DNA from: Acidimicrobiia bacterium
GTDB taxonomy: Bacteria; Actinomycetota; Acidimicrobiia; IMCC26256; JAOSJL01
DNA length: 64,000 bases
Assembly (NCBI GenBank): GCA_027494115.1
Contig: JAOSJL010000001.1
Location: 2,085,218-2,149,217 of the forward strand
Reading direction: 5' to 3'
Shown: positions 33,561-43,099 of the stretch, in pieces
Numbering within the stretch: the first letter of the stretch is position 1
Layout: every line of letters begins with the position of its first letter
Translations under genes and position numbers: made by a program
The notes under the pieces: model-generated
What the model was told of the DNA's origin: nothing
Databases searched by the model: none
The model's input: the letters and a program-made list of their open reading frames with translations, nothing else

Positions 33561-35938
33561 TCACTCGAGCGCGCCGTCTGCGGTGAGGCGCGCCCGTTCG
33601 CCGGGATCGATCCCGAGCAGGTCACCGAGCACCAGGTCGTTGTCCTGTCCGAGGGTGGGGCTCGGGCGGGCGTAGCCCGACGGCGCGTGCGACAGGCGGA
33701 AGCCGTTTCGTTCGTAGCTGCCGGGGCCGAGATACGGATGGGTGAGCTCGACGAAATGGTTCCGGGCGGCCGACTGGGGATCGCTGTGCACGTCACCGAA
33801 GTCGGCCACGGGGACTGCCTCGATGCCCAGAGCCTGCAAGGTGTCGGCGATCTCGGCCGCGCTGCGTTGCCGAGTCCACGCAGCCAGCGCCTCGTCGATG
33901 GCGTCTGCCGACCGCCGCCGCGCCTCGAGTGTGGAGGTTCCAGCGGGATCGAGTCCGATCGTGTCGGCGAGTTGCTCCCATTCCTCGTCGTTCCAGACAG
34001 CGATCGTCACCCACCGGTCGTCACCGCGGCAGGGGTACGCGCCATGCGGATGAGCGCGCGTCGACCGGTTGCCCATTCGTTGCCCGCTCACGCCGTTCGT
34101 CACGTAGTCGAGGAGCCAGGGGGCGAGGGTGTAGAGAGCTGCCTCGACCTGGGAGATGTCGAGGTAGACACCACGACCGGTCCGCCGGCGGTAGAGCAGC
34201 CCTGCGGCCAATGCCGTGGCGACGAAACGGGGGGCCAGGGAGTCGGTGATCGTGCCGTGCGGGCCGTAGGGCGGACGGTCGGGGGTCCCGGTGAGGTGGG
34301 TGAAGCCGGCGAGCGCGGACCCCTGGCTGCCGAAACCCGGGTAGTTCTTGTGGGGGCCGGTGTTCCCGTTGAGACAGGCGCTCACCATCACGAGGTCGCT
34401 GCGGGCCTCCGCCAACGTGTCGTAGTCGAGGCCGAAGCCCGGCATCGCTCGGGGAGCGAAGTTCTCCGAGACGGCGTCGGCCCATTCCAGCGCGAGCCGT
34501 CGGGCGAGATCCCGGGCGTCGGAGTTCTTGAGATTGAGGGTGATGCTGCGCTTCCCGACGTTCAGGGCGTCGAACAGCTCCGATCCCTCGAGGCCGTGGG
34601 GATTGTCCGGACCGAGCGCGTAGACGCGCAGGAAGTCGGGTCGGGTCGTGGACTCGACGCGAACGACGGTGGCGCCGTGTTCCGCGAAGTAGCGCGTCGC
34701 GATCGGCCCGGCCGCACCCGATCCGAACTCCAGGAGGCGTGTGCCCGACCAGGCGGGAGCGTCGTGATCCATCGTCTCTCTCGGCGCCTCATCCGGCGCA
34801 TCGTCCGGGCGCACCGGTTCCCACGCGGGAACAGGGCCGGCGCCCGGTGACGGCGCGGGAGTACGCGGTCGCGCCGGCGCAGCTTCTCCATCGCGCGAGC
34901 GAACGGTCACGAACGAGAGGGGGAAGCCTTCGAGATCCCCCAACTCGCCGAAGAACTCCCGGGCCGCGAGCTGGGCGGAGCCGTAGATCTCGGCGGGGGA
35001 GTTGATCGGCGCCCACATGAGGTTGTCGGCCACCGCCAGTTCGTGGAGCTCACGCATGGTGCGACGGGCGAAGAAGGCTTCGACCGCGCCTTCGATCGCG
35101 CGCAGGTCTTCATCACTCGCCTCGCCGGGTCGGAAAGCCGCCCAGTCGCGTCCGGACATGGCAGGCGCGTCGATCCCGTCTTCCTCGACGAGGCGGGTGA
35201 TCGCCTCGAGTGTGGGAACCCGAGCGGGGCCACCCCGCAGTCCGAACGACACCCATCCGTCGGCGGTCTGCCAGATCTCGCGGGTTCGCCCGATGTTCGC
35301 CCCCCTGCGTGCTCCGCGGTGGCCGGTTCGGGTGTACGACGAGATCCCGGCCATGTTCGCCACGTACACGACCTCGGTCATCGACACGTCGACGTGCTGG
35401 GGCCGGCCCGAGGCCAGACCGGTGAGCGCCGCAAAGGCGGCCTCGGGACCGACGTGGGCGTAGGCCGACGGCTCCGTGCACCGCACCGGTGGCCCGTCGG
35501 GCTCACCGGTGGCGTACATGTTGCCGCTGGCGGCCATCACGCCGAGGTCGGACGCTCGCCAGTGCGACCGGGGACCGGTCCACCCGAAGGGTGTGACACG
35601 AACCCACACGGCACCCGGAGCCCGACGGTCCCAGTCGAGGGCGCGGTGCCGGGCCAGCCCGGCGTGTCGATGACGACGTGTGCTCCCTCGAGCAGCGTGT
35701 CGAGCGATTCGTCGCCGGGATCGGCCACCACCGACACCTTTCCCGCGTTCCACGCCTCGAAGCGGAGACTCCGGTCCGTGTCATCGACGAACGGCGGAAC
35801 CTCACGCAACGGATCGCCTTCCCGGGGTTCGACCCGGACGACCTCGGCTCCGAGGTCGGCGAGGATCCGGCCCGTCATCGCTGCGGGCTCACCTGCGACG
35901 TCGAGCACGCGGACGCTGTCGAGCAGACCGGTGGTCAC
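33561..35938 (-). CDS. tandem CaiB-CaiB fusion CoA-transferase (frameshifted)
   Basis: ATG 35938 overlaps the MerR stop. The first half starts LDSVRVLDVAGEPAAMTGRI and LGAEVVRVEP; the frame changes near 35645-35650 (one base missing), then continues as a long frame to 33561. In that frame a second complete CoA-transferase begins around RLLEFGSGAAGPIATRYFAE and includes AVSENFAPRAMPGFGLDYDT. The joined protein is about 790 residues, twice the family length, with a Pro/Ala linker near the middle. The first domain is short and lacks a clear ENF/ESF motif, so it may be structural. Confidence 0.8.
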
Positions 35939-36705
35939 GAGGCGGCGTCCTCCTCCTCGGAGCGGGTCCGTGCATCGGCCACCGCGTCGAGAGCGAGCCG
36001 TTGCAGCGTCCGACGGTGGACGAACTCCAGGATCTGGTCGGTCGCCGGCATGAGCTGGGGCACAGCGTCGGCCAGCTGCATCTGGAAGTCGGTGAGCTCT
36101 TCGCCCTCGAGGTGGAGCAACCCGCGACCCGAGAACAAGGCGAAGGTCTCGCGCTGCATGGCGTCGAAGTGCCGGACGTAGATGCGCACGAGCTCGAGGA
36201 TTGCTTCGCGGGGCAGCCCGGCGCGTTCCATACGCCCCACTGCGCGCAGGGCCTGGAGATCGTCGCCGTCGTAGGCCTCACGATCGAGCTCGGCGGGGTC
36301 GCGAACCAAACCGGCCGCACCGGCGTCATGGGCCAGGTCGGGGTCGACGCCCGCTCGCTCCAACAACTCGTCCCAGGTGTAGGCCTGGGTGCTCTCGTCG
36401 CCGAAGATCCGGGTCAGGATCGGTGCCCGTTCGGTGTCGAGTAGTTCCCGGATCCCTGCGAGCGAGAAGCCACGGGCCTGGAGCGCCTTGATCTGCTCGA
36501 GGCCCTCGAGGTGGTCGGGCCCGTACAACTTCCGGCGACCCGATCGCTCGGCGCGGGGGAGAAGGTCCTCCCTCTGGTAGTAGCGGATCGTGTCCACGGT
36601 GACGCCGGCGCGCTGCGCCAGGTCGTCGATACGCCATGCGGGGGCCGGGGAGCCGTTGTCTTCTGCGGGTTCTGGTGCCTCGGACACGGCCACCCCCTGT
36701 GTCAT
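35935..36705 (-). CDS. MerR-family transcriptional regulator
   Basis: The 256-residue protein has an N-terminal MerR winged helix (IDDLAQRAGVTVDTIRYYQR, EDLLPRAERSGRRKLYG, IKALQARGFSLAGIRELL) and a long C-terminal domain without metal-binding Cys clusters, so it probably senses an organic ligand. It is the first gene of the CoA-transferase/LLM operon and is divergent from a 45-residue ORF. The AT-rich region between them likely holds its operator. Confidence 0.85.
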   Translation of the reverse strand: MTQGVAVSEAPEPAEDNGSPAPAWRIDDLAQRAGVTVDTIRYYQREDLLPRAERSGRRKLYGPDHLEGLEQIKALQARGFSLAGIRELLDTERAPILTRIFGDESTQAYTWDELLERAGVDPDLAHDAGAAGLVRDPAELDREAYDGDDLQALRAVGRMERAGLPREAILELVRIYVRHFDAMQRETFALFSGRGLLHLEGEELTDFQMQLADAVPQLMPATDQILEFVHRRTLQRLALDAVADARTRSEEEDAAS

Positions 36706-36717
36706 TCGTCACAATAG

Positions 36718-36745
36718 TTGACAGTTGTTACACTGAGAGTAGATA
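36718..36745 (+). promoter_or_regulatory. promoter of the small ORF, in the AT-rich MerR divergent region
   Basis: A consensus -35 TTGACA at 36718-36723 is followed after 16 bp by TAGATA at 36740-36745. An imperfect inverted repeat TTACACT (36728-36734) / AGTGTTA (36751-36757) overlaps it and could be the MerR site. This is the most AT-rich stretch in the window. Confidence 0.55.
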
Positions 36746-36791
36746 CTTATAGTGTTATCGAACGAGAGTTGAAGCTTCAGAGGTTTCCCTG

Positions 36792-36807
36792 CGTAGGAAG
36801 TCCTACG
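36792..36807 (+). other. hairpin in the leader of the small ORF
   Basis: CGTAGGA and TCCTACG form a perfect 7-bp stem with a 2-nt loop in a roughly 110-nt leader between the promoter and the ATG at 36868. In RNA the loop would have to open to at least 4 nt. I do not recognise a known riboswitch. Confidence 0.4.
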
Positions 36808-36867
36808 AAAGAGAGGTCTCCGAAGTGGTGGTCGGAGTATACGGCCGAACCGAAAGGAAGGGTTTCG

Positions 36868-37005
36868 ATGTCCAGCACCGCAGCGCCCACTCCCCTCAGG
36901 GACCCGCGGCGAAGCGCGATCCGGTGGCTCGCCCGCCAGCTCGCCTGGGAGCGCACGCTCCACGATCTGCGGACCGCTCGGCGGACTCGGCGCGTGGCCG
37001 CCTAG
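36868..37005 (+). CDS. small 45-residue protein of unknown function
   Basis: ATG 36868 has an AAAGGAAGGG ribosome site 5 nt upstream, a promoter at 36718 and a strong terminator at 37087, so this looks like a real single-gene unit. The product starts MSSTAAPTPLRDPRRSAIRW and continues with LARQLAWERTLHDLRTA, an amphipathic, very basic helix. No family is recognised. The open frame extends upstream to 36718, but that part covers the promoter. It is divergent from the MerR gene and may be controlled by it. Confidence 0.6.
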   Translation: MSSTAAPTPLRDPRRSAIRWLARQLAWERTLHDLRTARRTRRVAA

Positions 37006-37086
37006 CCCCGCACCGAGAGCCGGCGACGCCGGGTTCCCGATGCCCCGTTCCCCGGTACCGGACGTTCTCCGACACCGAAGGTTTCT

Positions 37087-37119
37087 GACAACGAGCGCCA
37101 TCCCCCGGCGCTCGTTGTC
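37087..37119 (+). terminator. intrinsic-type terminator hairpin
   Basis: GACAACGAGCGCC and GGCGCTCGTTGTC form a perfect 13-bp stem with a 7-nt loop. It follows the small ORF by about 80 nt and precedes the convergent DUF35 gene end. There is only a weak T-rich tail (CGCGTCTGTTG). Confidence 0.8.
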
Positions 37120-37196
37120 GCGTCTGTTGCCTGTTCGGCTGTCAGGCGCTGGGGATGCGGCTGTCGCGTCGGGATGTCGCGTGAGGCAGTGGTGTC

Positions 37197-37667
37197 CTAC
37201 GTCCGAACCCATCGTGGCAGCGTGACACCGTCGACGTCGGCGAAGACGACGCTGACCGGCTCGCCGATCTCGACGGTGGCCGGGTCGACGCTGTCGAGGG
37301 GTGCGTCGGCGTCTTCCACCAGGTTGCCGACGAACCGGATCGTCGGGTCGTCGTCGAGTGCGACCACGATCACGTTGTAGGGGGCCACTGCCGCGTAGGC
37401 GGGTAGCAGTGGGGGGTGGGCGACGACGAACGACCACACGGTGGCGCGTCCCGACGTGGGGTGCCACGTGGTTTCGAGTGAACGGCACGACGGGCACATG
37501 GGTCGCGGGGGCATCCGACGACGGCCACACTCGCCACAGGACTGCACGAGCAACTCACCCCGAGCGCATCCGAGCCAGAAGTCCCGCGTGTCGGGATCGT
37601 CGACATCGGGGACGAGAAACGCCGGCTCCATCTCCTCGGATCGTGGTGTCGCGGAGTCGCTGGTCAC
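37197..37667 (-). CDS. DUF35 OB-fold/zinc-ribbon protein, Ltp2-type partner
   Basis: The 156-residue protein has a four-Cys zinc ribbon (SCGECGRRRMPPRPMCPSC) and an OB-fold (GRATVWSFVVAHPPLLPAY, IGEPVSVVFADVDG). Its ATG overlaps the stop of the Ltp2-like gene (ATGA), so equal expression of the two is likely. In M. tuberculosis the DUF35 domain of ChsH2 and Ltp2 together form the retro-aldolase that removes the last steroid side-chain carbons; here the DUF35 part is a free protein without a MaoC fusion. Confidence 0.85.
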   Translation of the reverse strand: MTSDSATPRSEEMEPAFLVPDVDDPDTRDFWLGCARGELLVQSCGECGRRRMPPRPMCPSCRSLETTWHPTSGRATVWSFVVAHPPLLPAYAAVAPYNVIVVALDDDPTIRFVGNLVEDADAPLDSVDPATVEIGEPVSVVFADVDGVTLPRWVRT

Positions 37668-38859
37668 GACGGCTCCCCCACGAAGAGCACCGCGCTGGTC
37701 GGGACCCCCTCGCCCGACGTCACGAGGCTCACCGTCGCGTCGCCGACCTGGCTCGTCGACGTTCCCCGAATCTGGCGTACGCCTTCAAGGACCAGGTTGA
37801 AGCCGTGTACGTATGCCTCCGACATGCCTCCGCCGGATGTGTTCGTGGGGAGACGGCCGTCGGGCCATTCCAGTGCTCCACCGTCGGTGAAGGCCGCACC
37901 CTCACCGCGTCCACAGAAGCCGTATCCCTCGAGCGACAGCGGAATGAGAGGGCTGAAGGCGTCGTAGAGCTGTGCCACGTCGACGTCGTCGGGGCCGACG
38001 ACGGCCTGCCGCCACAGGAGATCCGCGCACGCCCAAGAGGGTCCGACGAGCGGGTCCTCGGTGAAGAAGTTGGTCATCACCTGGTGCTGCGCGGGAATGG
38101 ACTGCGCGTAGGCGTGCACGTAGGCGGGCGGATGTCGCAGATCACCGCGCGCTCGGCGGAGGTGATGACGACGGCGAGTGCCCCGTCGGTCTCCAGACAG
38201 TTGTCGAACAGGCAGAGCGGCTCTGAGATCCAGCGGGCGTCGAGATACTCGTCCCGGCTCAGAGTCCGGCCGTACATCGTGGCGCGGGGGTTGCGGTTCG
38301 CGTGCGTGCGGAATGCCAACGCCACATTCGCCAAGTGCTCGCGGGTGGCGCCGTACTCGTGCATGTAGCGCCGAGTGATCATGGCGATCTCGTCGACGGG
38401 TCGCAGAAGCCCGAAGGGGCGACTCCACTGCCAGTGACCGGTCACGCCGCGACCCGTCTTCGCCCACGGCCGGGAGGTCTTGGACGCCCGCTTGCGCGCC
38501 CGCCACGCCACCGCCACCTCGCACTGCCGCGTGGCTACTGCCGCGGCGGCCTGACCCACGACACCACAGCCCGCGCCGCCGCCGTAGCCGACCTGCCCGA
38601 AGTAGGTGATGTCGCCGAGGCCGACGTTGCGGGCGATGTCCACCTCGCGACCGTCCTCCATCGAGTACATGACGAGCCCGTCGACATCCGAGGCGTCGAG
38701 ACCGGCGTCGTCGACGGCCGACGACACCGCCTGGCACGCCAGGGAGAGCTCCGAATCCTCGAGCCCCTTGCCGAAGGCCGTCTGGCCGATACCCACCACC
38801 GCGGTTCTGTCGCGGATGGTTCCGTCAGAACCGCCCGCGGATTCCCGACGGCCGCTCAC
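37664..38859 (-). CDS. ltp2: Ltp2-like thiolase-fold aldolase (frameshifted)
   Basis: GTG 38859 overlaps the ECH stop (GTGA). The first frame contains GIGQTAFGKGLEDSELSLAC, VGYGGGAGCGVVGQAAAAVA and ITRRYMHEYGATREHLANVA; the second contains DLRHPPAYVHAYAQSIPAQH, SLEGYGFCGRGEGAAF and PTNTSGGGMSEAYVHGFN. One missing base near 38140-38155 separates them. The whole agrees with remembered Ltp2 of M. tuberculosis, the aldolase acting on 17-hydroxy-3-oxo-pregnene-20-carboxyl-CoA. Function here rests on family resemblance and the DUF35 neighbour. Confidence 0.8.
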
Positions 38860-39713
38860 CAGCCCTTGAACTCCGTCTCGCGACGTTCGACGAAGGCCGC
38901 CACACCTTCGCGGGAGTCCTCGGAACCCATGTTCACCTCGACTCCCCATGCCTCCTCGTCGAAGGCGGTACGGCGGTCGACGTCGAGCGAACGGTTCACC
39001 AGCCACTTGGTGAGGGCCAGGGCGCGCGTCGGACCCCGGGCGAGCCGTTCCGCCCACTCGCGTGTGGTCGCCTCGAGTTCTGTGCGCGGAACAACCTTGT
39101 TGACGAGGCCGAGTTCCGCGGCACGAGAAGCCGGGATGTCGTCACCGAAGAACATGAGCTCCTTGGCCTTCTGGATTCCCACGAGACGGGGGAGCAGGTA
39201 GGCGCCGCCCGCGTCGGGGATCAGCCCGCGGCGCACGAACACCTCGATGAACTTCGATTCCTCGGCGGCGATCACCAGGTCGGACGCGAACGCCAGGTGG
39301 GCACCGAGGCCCGCTGCGGTTCCGTTCACCGCGGCGATCACGGGCTTCTCGCAGTCGAGAATGGCGCTGACGAGAGCCTGGGCGCCGGTGCGGATCGTGC
39401 GAGCGGTCGCGCCCACGGGGATGTCGGGTGCACCCTCGGGCTGTGCCATCGGAGCCGGCCGCGGTGCCCGGAGGTCGGCTCCGGGACAGAACATCTTCTC
39501 ACCCGCAGCGGTGAGGACCACCGCCCGCACGGCGAGGTCGACGCTGGCGTCGGCGAAGAGCCCGATGAGGAGGTTGCGCTGGGCGGGTGTCACCGAGTTC
39601 CCGGAGTCGGGGCGATTCAGCGTCAACCACAGGACGCCGTTCTCGGTGCGTCTCAGAACGGTCTCTTCCACCGCTTCGGCTGGAGCGCCATCGCCTTTCG
39701 CACCATCGCTCAC
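38856..39713 (-). CDS. enoyl-CoA hydratase/isomerase family protein
   Basis: A 285-residue crotonase with LTLNRPDSGNSVTPAQRNLL, oxyanion-hole segments GEKMFCPGADLR and AAVNGTAAGLGAHLAFASDL, and the C-terminal REGVAAFVERRETEFKGW. The loop after the first segment is Pro-rich. It is the second gene in the acyl-CoA synthetase, ECH, Ltp2, DUF35 operon. It may hydrate the enoyl-CoA that the Ltp2-like aldolase later cleaves; no ChsH1/ChsH2-type MaoC hydratase is present in this operon. Confidence 0.85.
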   Translation of the reverse strand: MSDGAKGDGAPAEAVEETVLRRTENGVLWLTLNRPDSGNSVTPAQRNLLIGLFADASVDLAVRAVVLTAAGEKMFCPGADLRAPRPAPMAQPEGAPDIPVGATARTIRTGAQALVSAILDCEKPVIAAVNGTAAGLGAHLAFASDLVIAAEESKFIEVFVRRGLIPDAGGAYLLPRLVGIQKAKELMFFGDDIPASRAAELGLVNKVVPRTELEATTREWAERLARGPTRALALTKWLVNRSLDVDRRTAFDEEAWGVEVNMGSEDSREGVAAFVERRETEFKGW

Positions 39714-39735
39714 GTCGGGTCCTCCCGGTCGGTCG

Positions 39736-41954
39736 TCACGAGTCTGATCTACTGGATGCTCGCACGGCGAGGGCGTCGAGGGCGATGGCCCCGCGCGTGG
39801 TGACCATCAACGGATTGATGTCGAGCTCGGCGAGGTCACCGTCGAGCTCGAGCGCCATCTGCTGCACCGCCATGATGACGTCGATGAGAGGGTCGGTGTC
39901 GACCGGATCGGAACCACGGACACCGTCGAACAACGCGGCGCCCTGCAGCTCATCCAACATGGCAGAAGCCTCCTCGCGAGAGAACGGGGGAACCCGGTGT
40001 GCCACGTCGCCCAGCACCTCCACGAGGACTCCCCCAGCCCGACCGTCACCACCGGGCCGAACAGTGGATCCTGTGAAATGCCCACGAGCGTCTCGAGCCC
40101 CTCGCTCACGGTCGGGCACACCAGGACACCCTCGATGTCGGGATCCCGTATCCCTGTTGTCCGCGCGGCGCGTCGTGCGCGATCGAGGAGATCCCGGTAG
40201 GTCGAACGAACAGCCGAAACCGTGTCGACGCCCATCGCCACGAGCCCGGCGTCGCTCTTGTGCGGCAGGTCCGGCGATGCCACCTTCATCACGACGGGAA
40301 ACCCGACGCGTCGAGCCGCGTCAGCGGCGGCGGTGGCGGAGCCACACAGCACGTCGCGGGTGTGGCGGATTCCGTAAGCCTTGCAGATCCGCTTCGCCGT
40401 GTGTTCGGACACCGTGCCTCCCGGCGGCGCCGCGTGCAGCAGCTTGCGGGCCCGGCGAGCGCCCTTTGATTCCTCGAGGGGAGCGTCGTCGAACGGGGAG
40501 TGGTAGTCGGCTGCGAACTGCCAATAGTCGAGGTAGGAACGTACGGCGGTGACGCAGTTCTGAAAGGTGCGAAAGACCGGCAACGGAGAACCGAGGAGCA
40601 TCTCGGTGTATGCGCGTTCGGTCCCGACGGGCGAGCCCCACACGACGAAGATCGGCTTGTCGGTGGTCGCCGCGACGTCCACGAGGTCGCGCACCATCGG
40701 CTCGCTCATGGTGGCGAGCGCACCGGTGATCGGCACGATCAACACATCGCATTTCGGGTCGTCGAGGATCAGCTCGAGGATCTGACGCCCTGCGGGCGTC
40801 ATCACGGGAGGCCCGCCGCTGTCGACGGGATTCGAGACCCGCAGGTACTCCGGAATCAACCCGTCATGGAGGGCGCGCTGGGTCTTCTTCGTGAGCTCCT
40901 TCAGCTGCAGGCCTGCGGCCGCCGCCATGTCAGCCATGTGGGCGCCCGTACCACCTGAAATGGCGTACACGACGACGTTCTCGCCGCGGGCCGGCTTCGT
41001 GCGCGCGAAGGCTGCGGAGACGTCGAGGAGCTCGTCGAGGCCGTCGACCCGCGTGATTCCGAACTGACGAAAGACCGCCGAGATGACGTCGTCGCTCCCG
41101 GTGAGGTGCCCGGTGTGGGCCTGCGCCATCGAGCTGCCTTCGTCGGTGCGGCCGACCTTCACGACGACGAGCGGCTTGCCGAGCCGTACCGCGTGGTCGG
41201 CGGCCAGCATGAGAGAACGTCCGTCCTTGAATCCCTCGATGTACGCGGCGATCACCCCCACCTCGGGTTGGTCGGCGAAGTGGCGCGCGAAGTCGGCGAA
41301 TTCCAGGTCGACCTCGTTGCCGGTCGGCGCCCAGTGGGAGAGGCGGATCCCGACTTCCTGGCCCTGAAACACGGGCCGCCCCTGATGGCCGCTCTGGGTG
41401 ATGAGGGCGATGCTGCGCCCGGGGAGATCTTCGTCGAAGTCGGAGAAGGCGTTGAGGTTGGTGTTCGGACCGAGCAGGCGGGTCCCGCCCTGGCGGACCA
41501 GCTCCTCGAGGCGCGCTTCGAGGGCCGCACCAGCGTCGCCCGTTTCGGAGAAACCCGCAGCGAAGATGACGGCGAACGCCGCGCCCTTGCCGACCACCTC
41601 CTCGAAGCTCTCGACCGCGCGCCCGGTGAGGATCACGGCCAGGTCGATGTCGTCGGGGACCTCGGCGACGGTGGGGTAGCAGCGCTCGCCGACCACGGTC
41701 TCGTAGATCGGGTGGACGGGGTACAGGCGGGCGCCGTGGCGATCGGCCCACTGTTTGAGTCGGCGGGTCATCACCGTGTTGGGCTTGCGTGATGACTCCG
41801 AGGCGCCGATGACGGCGACGGTTCGGGGGTGCAGGAAGCGGTGGAGGTCGACATCCCGCAGGCGAAGGGGGCGGCCGCTGACATCGGTCGGCACGTCGGC
41901 GGGACCGCCGACGGTGCCGGGGGAGCGGGAGGGCGGTGTCGTGGGGGTCGGCAT
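39736..41954 (-). CDS. NDP-forming acyl-CoA synthetase, fused alpha-beta (frameshifted)
   Basis: The protein begins with a CoA-binding domain (LHPRTVAVIGASESSRKPNT), then succinyl-CoA-ligase-like domains (GTRLLGPNTNLNAFSDFDED, ALITQSGHQGRPVF), and an ATP-grasp part (GFPVVMKVASPDLPHKSDAG). The last 95 residues, including LDELQGAALFDGVRG and LAELDINPLMV, lie in another frame; one missing base in the C run at 40031-40035 breaks it. About 739 residues when joined, the usual length of ADP-forming acetyl-CoA-synthetase-like enzymes. SGHQG carries the phosphohistidine. It activates an acid to its CoA ester at the head of the operon. Confidence 0.85.
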
Positions 41955-41977
41955 GGCGCCCCAGTATGACGACCGCG

Positions 41978-42244
41978 TCAGGAAACGGTCGACTCTCGAT
42001 CAGCCGACTCTCGGGCAGCCAGGGCGGCGGCCCGGTTGAGCTTGGGGCGGATGGCGGCGAGGTAGACGATCGAGAGGATGAACCCGACGGGTGAGAGAAA
42101 CAATCCCACCACGATGAGGGTGATCCACATCGCCCGGCTCGACCCGAAGGCGTTCCAGGTGGAATCCGGTGTGGCAGCGGCGTGGACGATGGCCCAGATC
42201 GGGATGCCGAGGCCGACAGAGACAATGAGGAGGACGATGAGCAT
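41978..42244 (-). CDS. small membrane protein (PLDc_N-like)
   Basis: The ATG at 42244 has AGGAGC 7 nt upstream; an ATG at 42265 in the same frame lacks a good site. The 88-residue product has two membrane segments (MLIVLLIVSVGLGIPIWAIV and ITLIVVGLFLSPVGFILSIV) and a charged tail. The arrangement resembles the PLDc_N/phospholipase-D nuclease N-terminal small membrane proteins. It stands just upstream of the acyl-CoA synthetase operon and may be co-transcribed with it. Function unknown. Confidence 0.65.
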   Translation of the reverse strand: MLIVLLIVSVGLGIPIWAIVHAAATPDSTWNAFGSSRAMWITLIVVGLFLSPVGFILSIVYLAAIRPKLNRAAALAARESADRESTVS

Positions 42245-42303
42245 TTCGGTCGCTCCTATGTTCATCGGTGGGTCCTTTTTTTGACGATATGGGACGAATC
42301 CAC

Positions 42304-42309
42304 ATTATA
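42304..42309 (-). promoter_or_regulatory. -10 element for the small membrane protein
   Basis: On the minus strand a perfect TATAAT lies about 60 nt upstream of the small membrane protein start, in a locally AT-rich stretch that also has an A7 run. No convincing -35 is seen. Confidence 0.4.
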
Positions 42310-42363
42310 GGTGTTCGCGCACGGCCGTTAGCCTGCCGTCGTGGCCGGACAGGACGACAGACC

Positions 42364-42391
42364 ATGAACGGCGAGCCATGAGCGACAGGGA
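42364..42391 (+). repeat. two 14-bp ATGA units before an ECH start
   Basis: ATGAACGGCGAGCC and ATGAGCGACAGGGA are adjacent 14-nt units; the real start ATGAGG is 21 nt further on. GACAGACCATGA occurs both before the first unit (42357) and at the real start (42405). This resembles the NTGA-phased series at 27947 and 31049. Confidence 0.55.
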
Positions 42392-42412
42392 ACGAGACAG
42401 GAGGGACAGACC

Positions 42413-43093
42413 ATGAGGTCGGGCTACGTCGAGATCCTCGGGCCCACCGACGGCGTGGTGACTCTGCGGTTGAACAATCCGGCGAAGCGCAATGCTCTGT
42501 CGATCGAGGTTCGCGACGACATCACTGATGCGCTCGAACGCTTGGCCGGGGAGCGCCATGTGAAGGTCGTCGTGATCACGGGCGCCGGCGGCACGTTCTG
42601 TTCGGGTTTCGACCTCGACGAGTTCCAGCACATCGACGAGGACCCGGACCTGGCGGATCGCGTCTGGAACTCGGGCTACCGGTTCCATCGAGCCATGCTG
42701 GCGTTTCCCCTCCCTCTCGTGGCGGCCGTCAACGGTCCGGCGATCGCGGGCGGCTTCGACCTCGCAGTGATGTGCGACATCCGGGTCGCCGCCGAGTCGG
42801 CCCGCTTCGAGCATCCCGAGCGCACGTTCGTGGAGGTCGTGTACGGGCCGCTCCACGATCTCGTCGGAGCGGCGGTCGCCCGGGACCTCGTCTTCACAGG
42901 GCGCAGCATCGACGCGCGGGAGGCCCACGAGCTACGGCTCGTCTCGAGGGTCGTCCCCGATTCTGAGCTCGGCTCGGCGGTCCGCGACGTCACGAACCAG
43001 ATCACACATGCGCCCCGCGAGATTCTGCTGCGCATGAAGAAGAAGGTGATCGCTCGCGCCGGTGTGGTCGCGAACGACGTCCTCGACATCTGA
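42413..43093 (+). CDS. enoyl-CoA hydratase/isomerase family protein
   Basis: A short (226-residue) crotonase: LRLNNPAKRNALSIEVRDDI, GGTFCSGFDLDEF and AAVNGPAIAGGFDLAVMCDI provide the oxyanion hole; the C-terminal helical tail is shortened. ATG 42413 has GGAGGG upstream. It is followed within 7 nt by the PimB-like gene, so its operon context differs from the catabolic genes. Substrate unknown. Confidence 0.8.
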   Translation: MRSGYVEILGPTDGVVTLRLNNPAKRNALSIEVRDDITDALERLAGERHVKVVVITGAGGTFCSGFDLDEFQHIDEDPDLADRVWNSGYRFHRAMLAFPLPLVAAVNGPAIAGGFDLAVMCDIRVAAESARFEHPERTFVEVVYGPLHDLVGAAVARDLVFTGRSIDAREAHELRLVSRVVPDSELGSAVRDVTNQITHAPREILLRMKKKVIARAGVVANDVLDI

Positions 43094-43099
43094 GATCCG

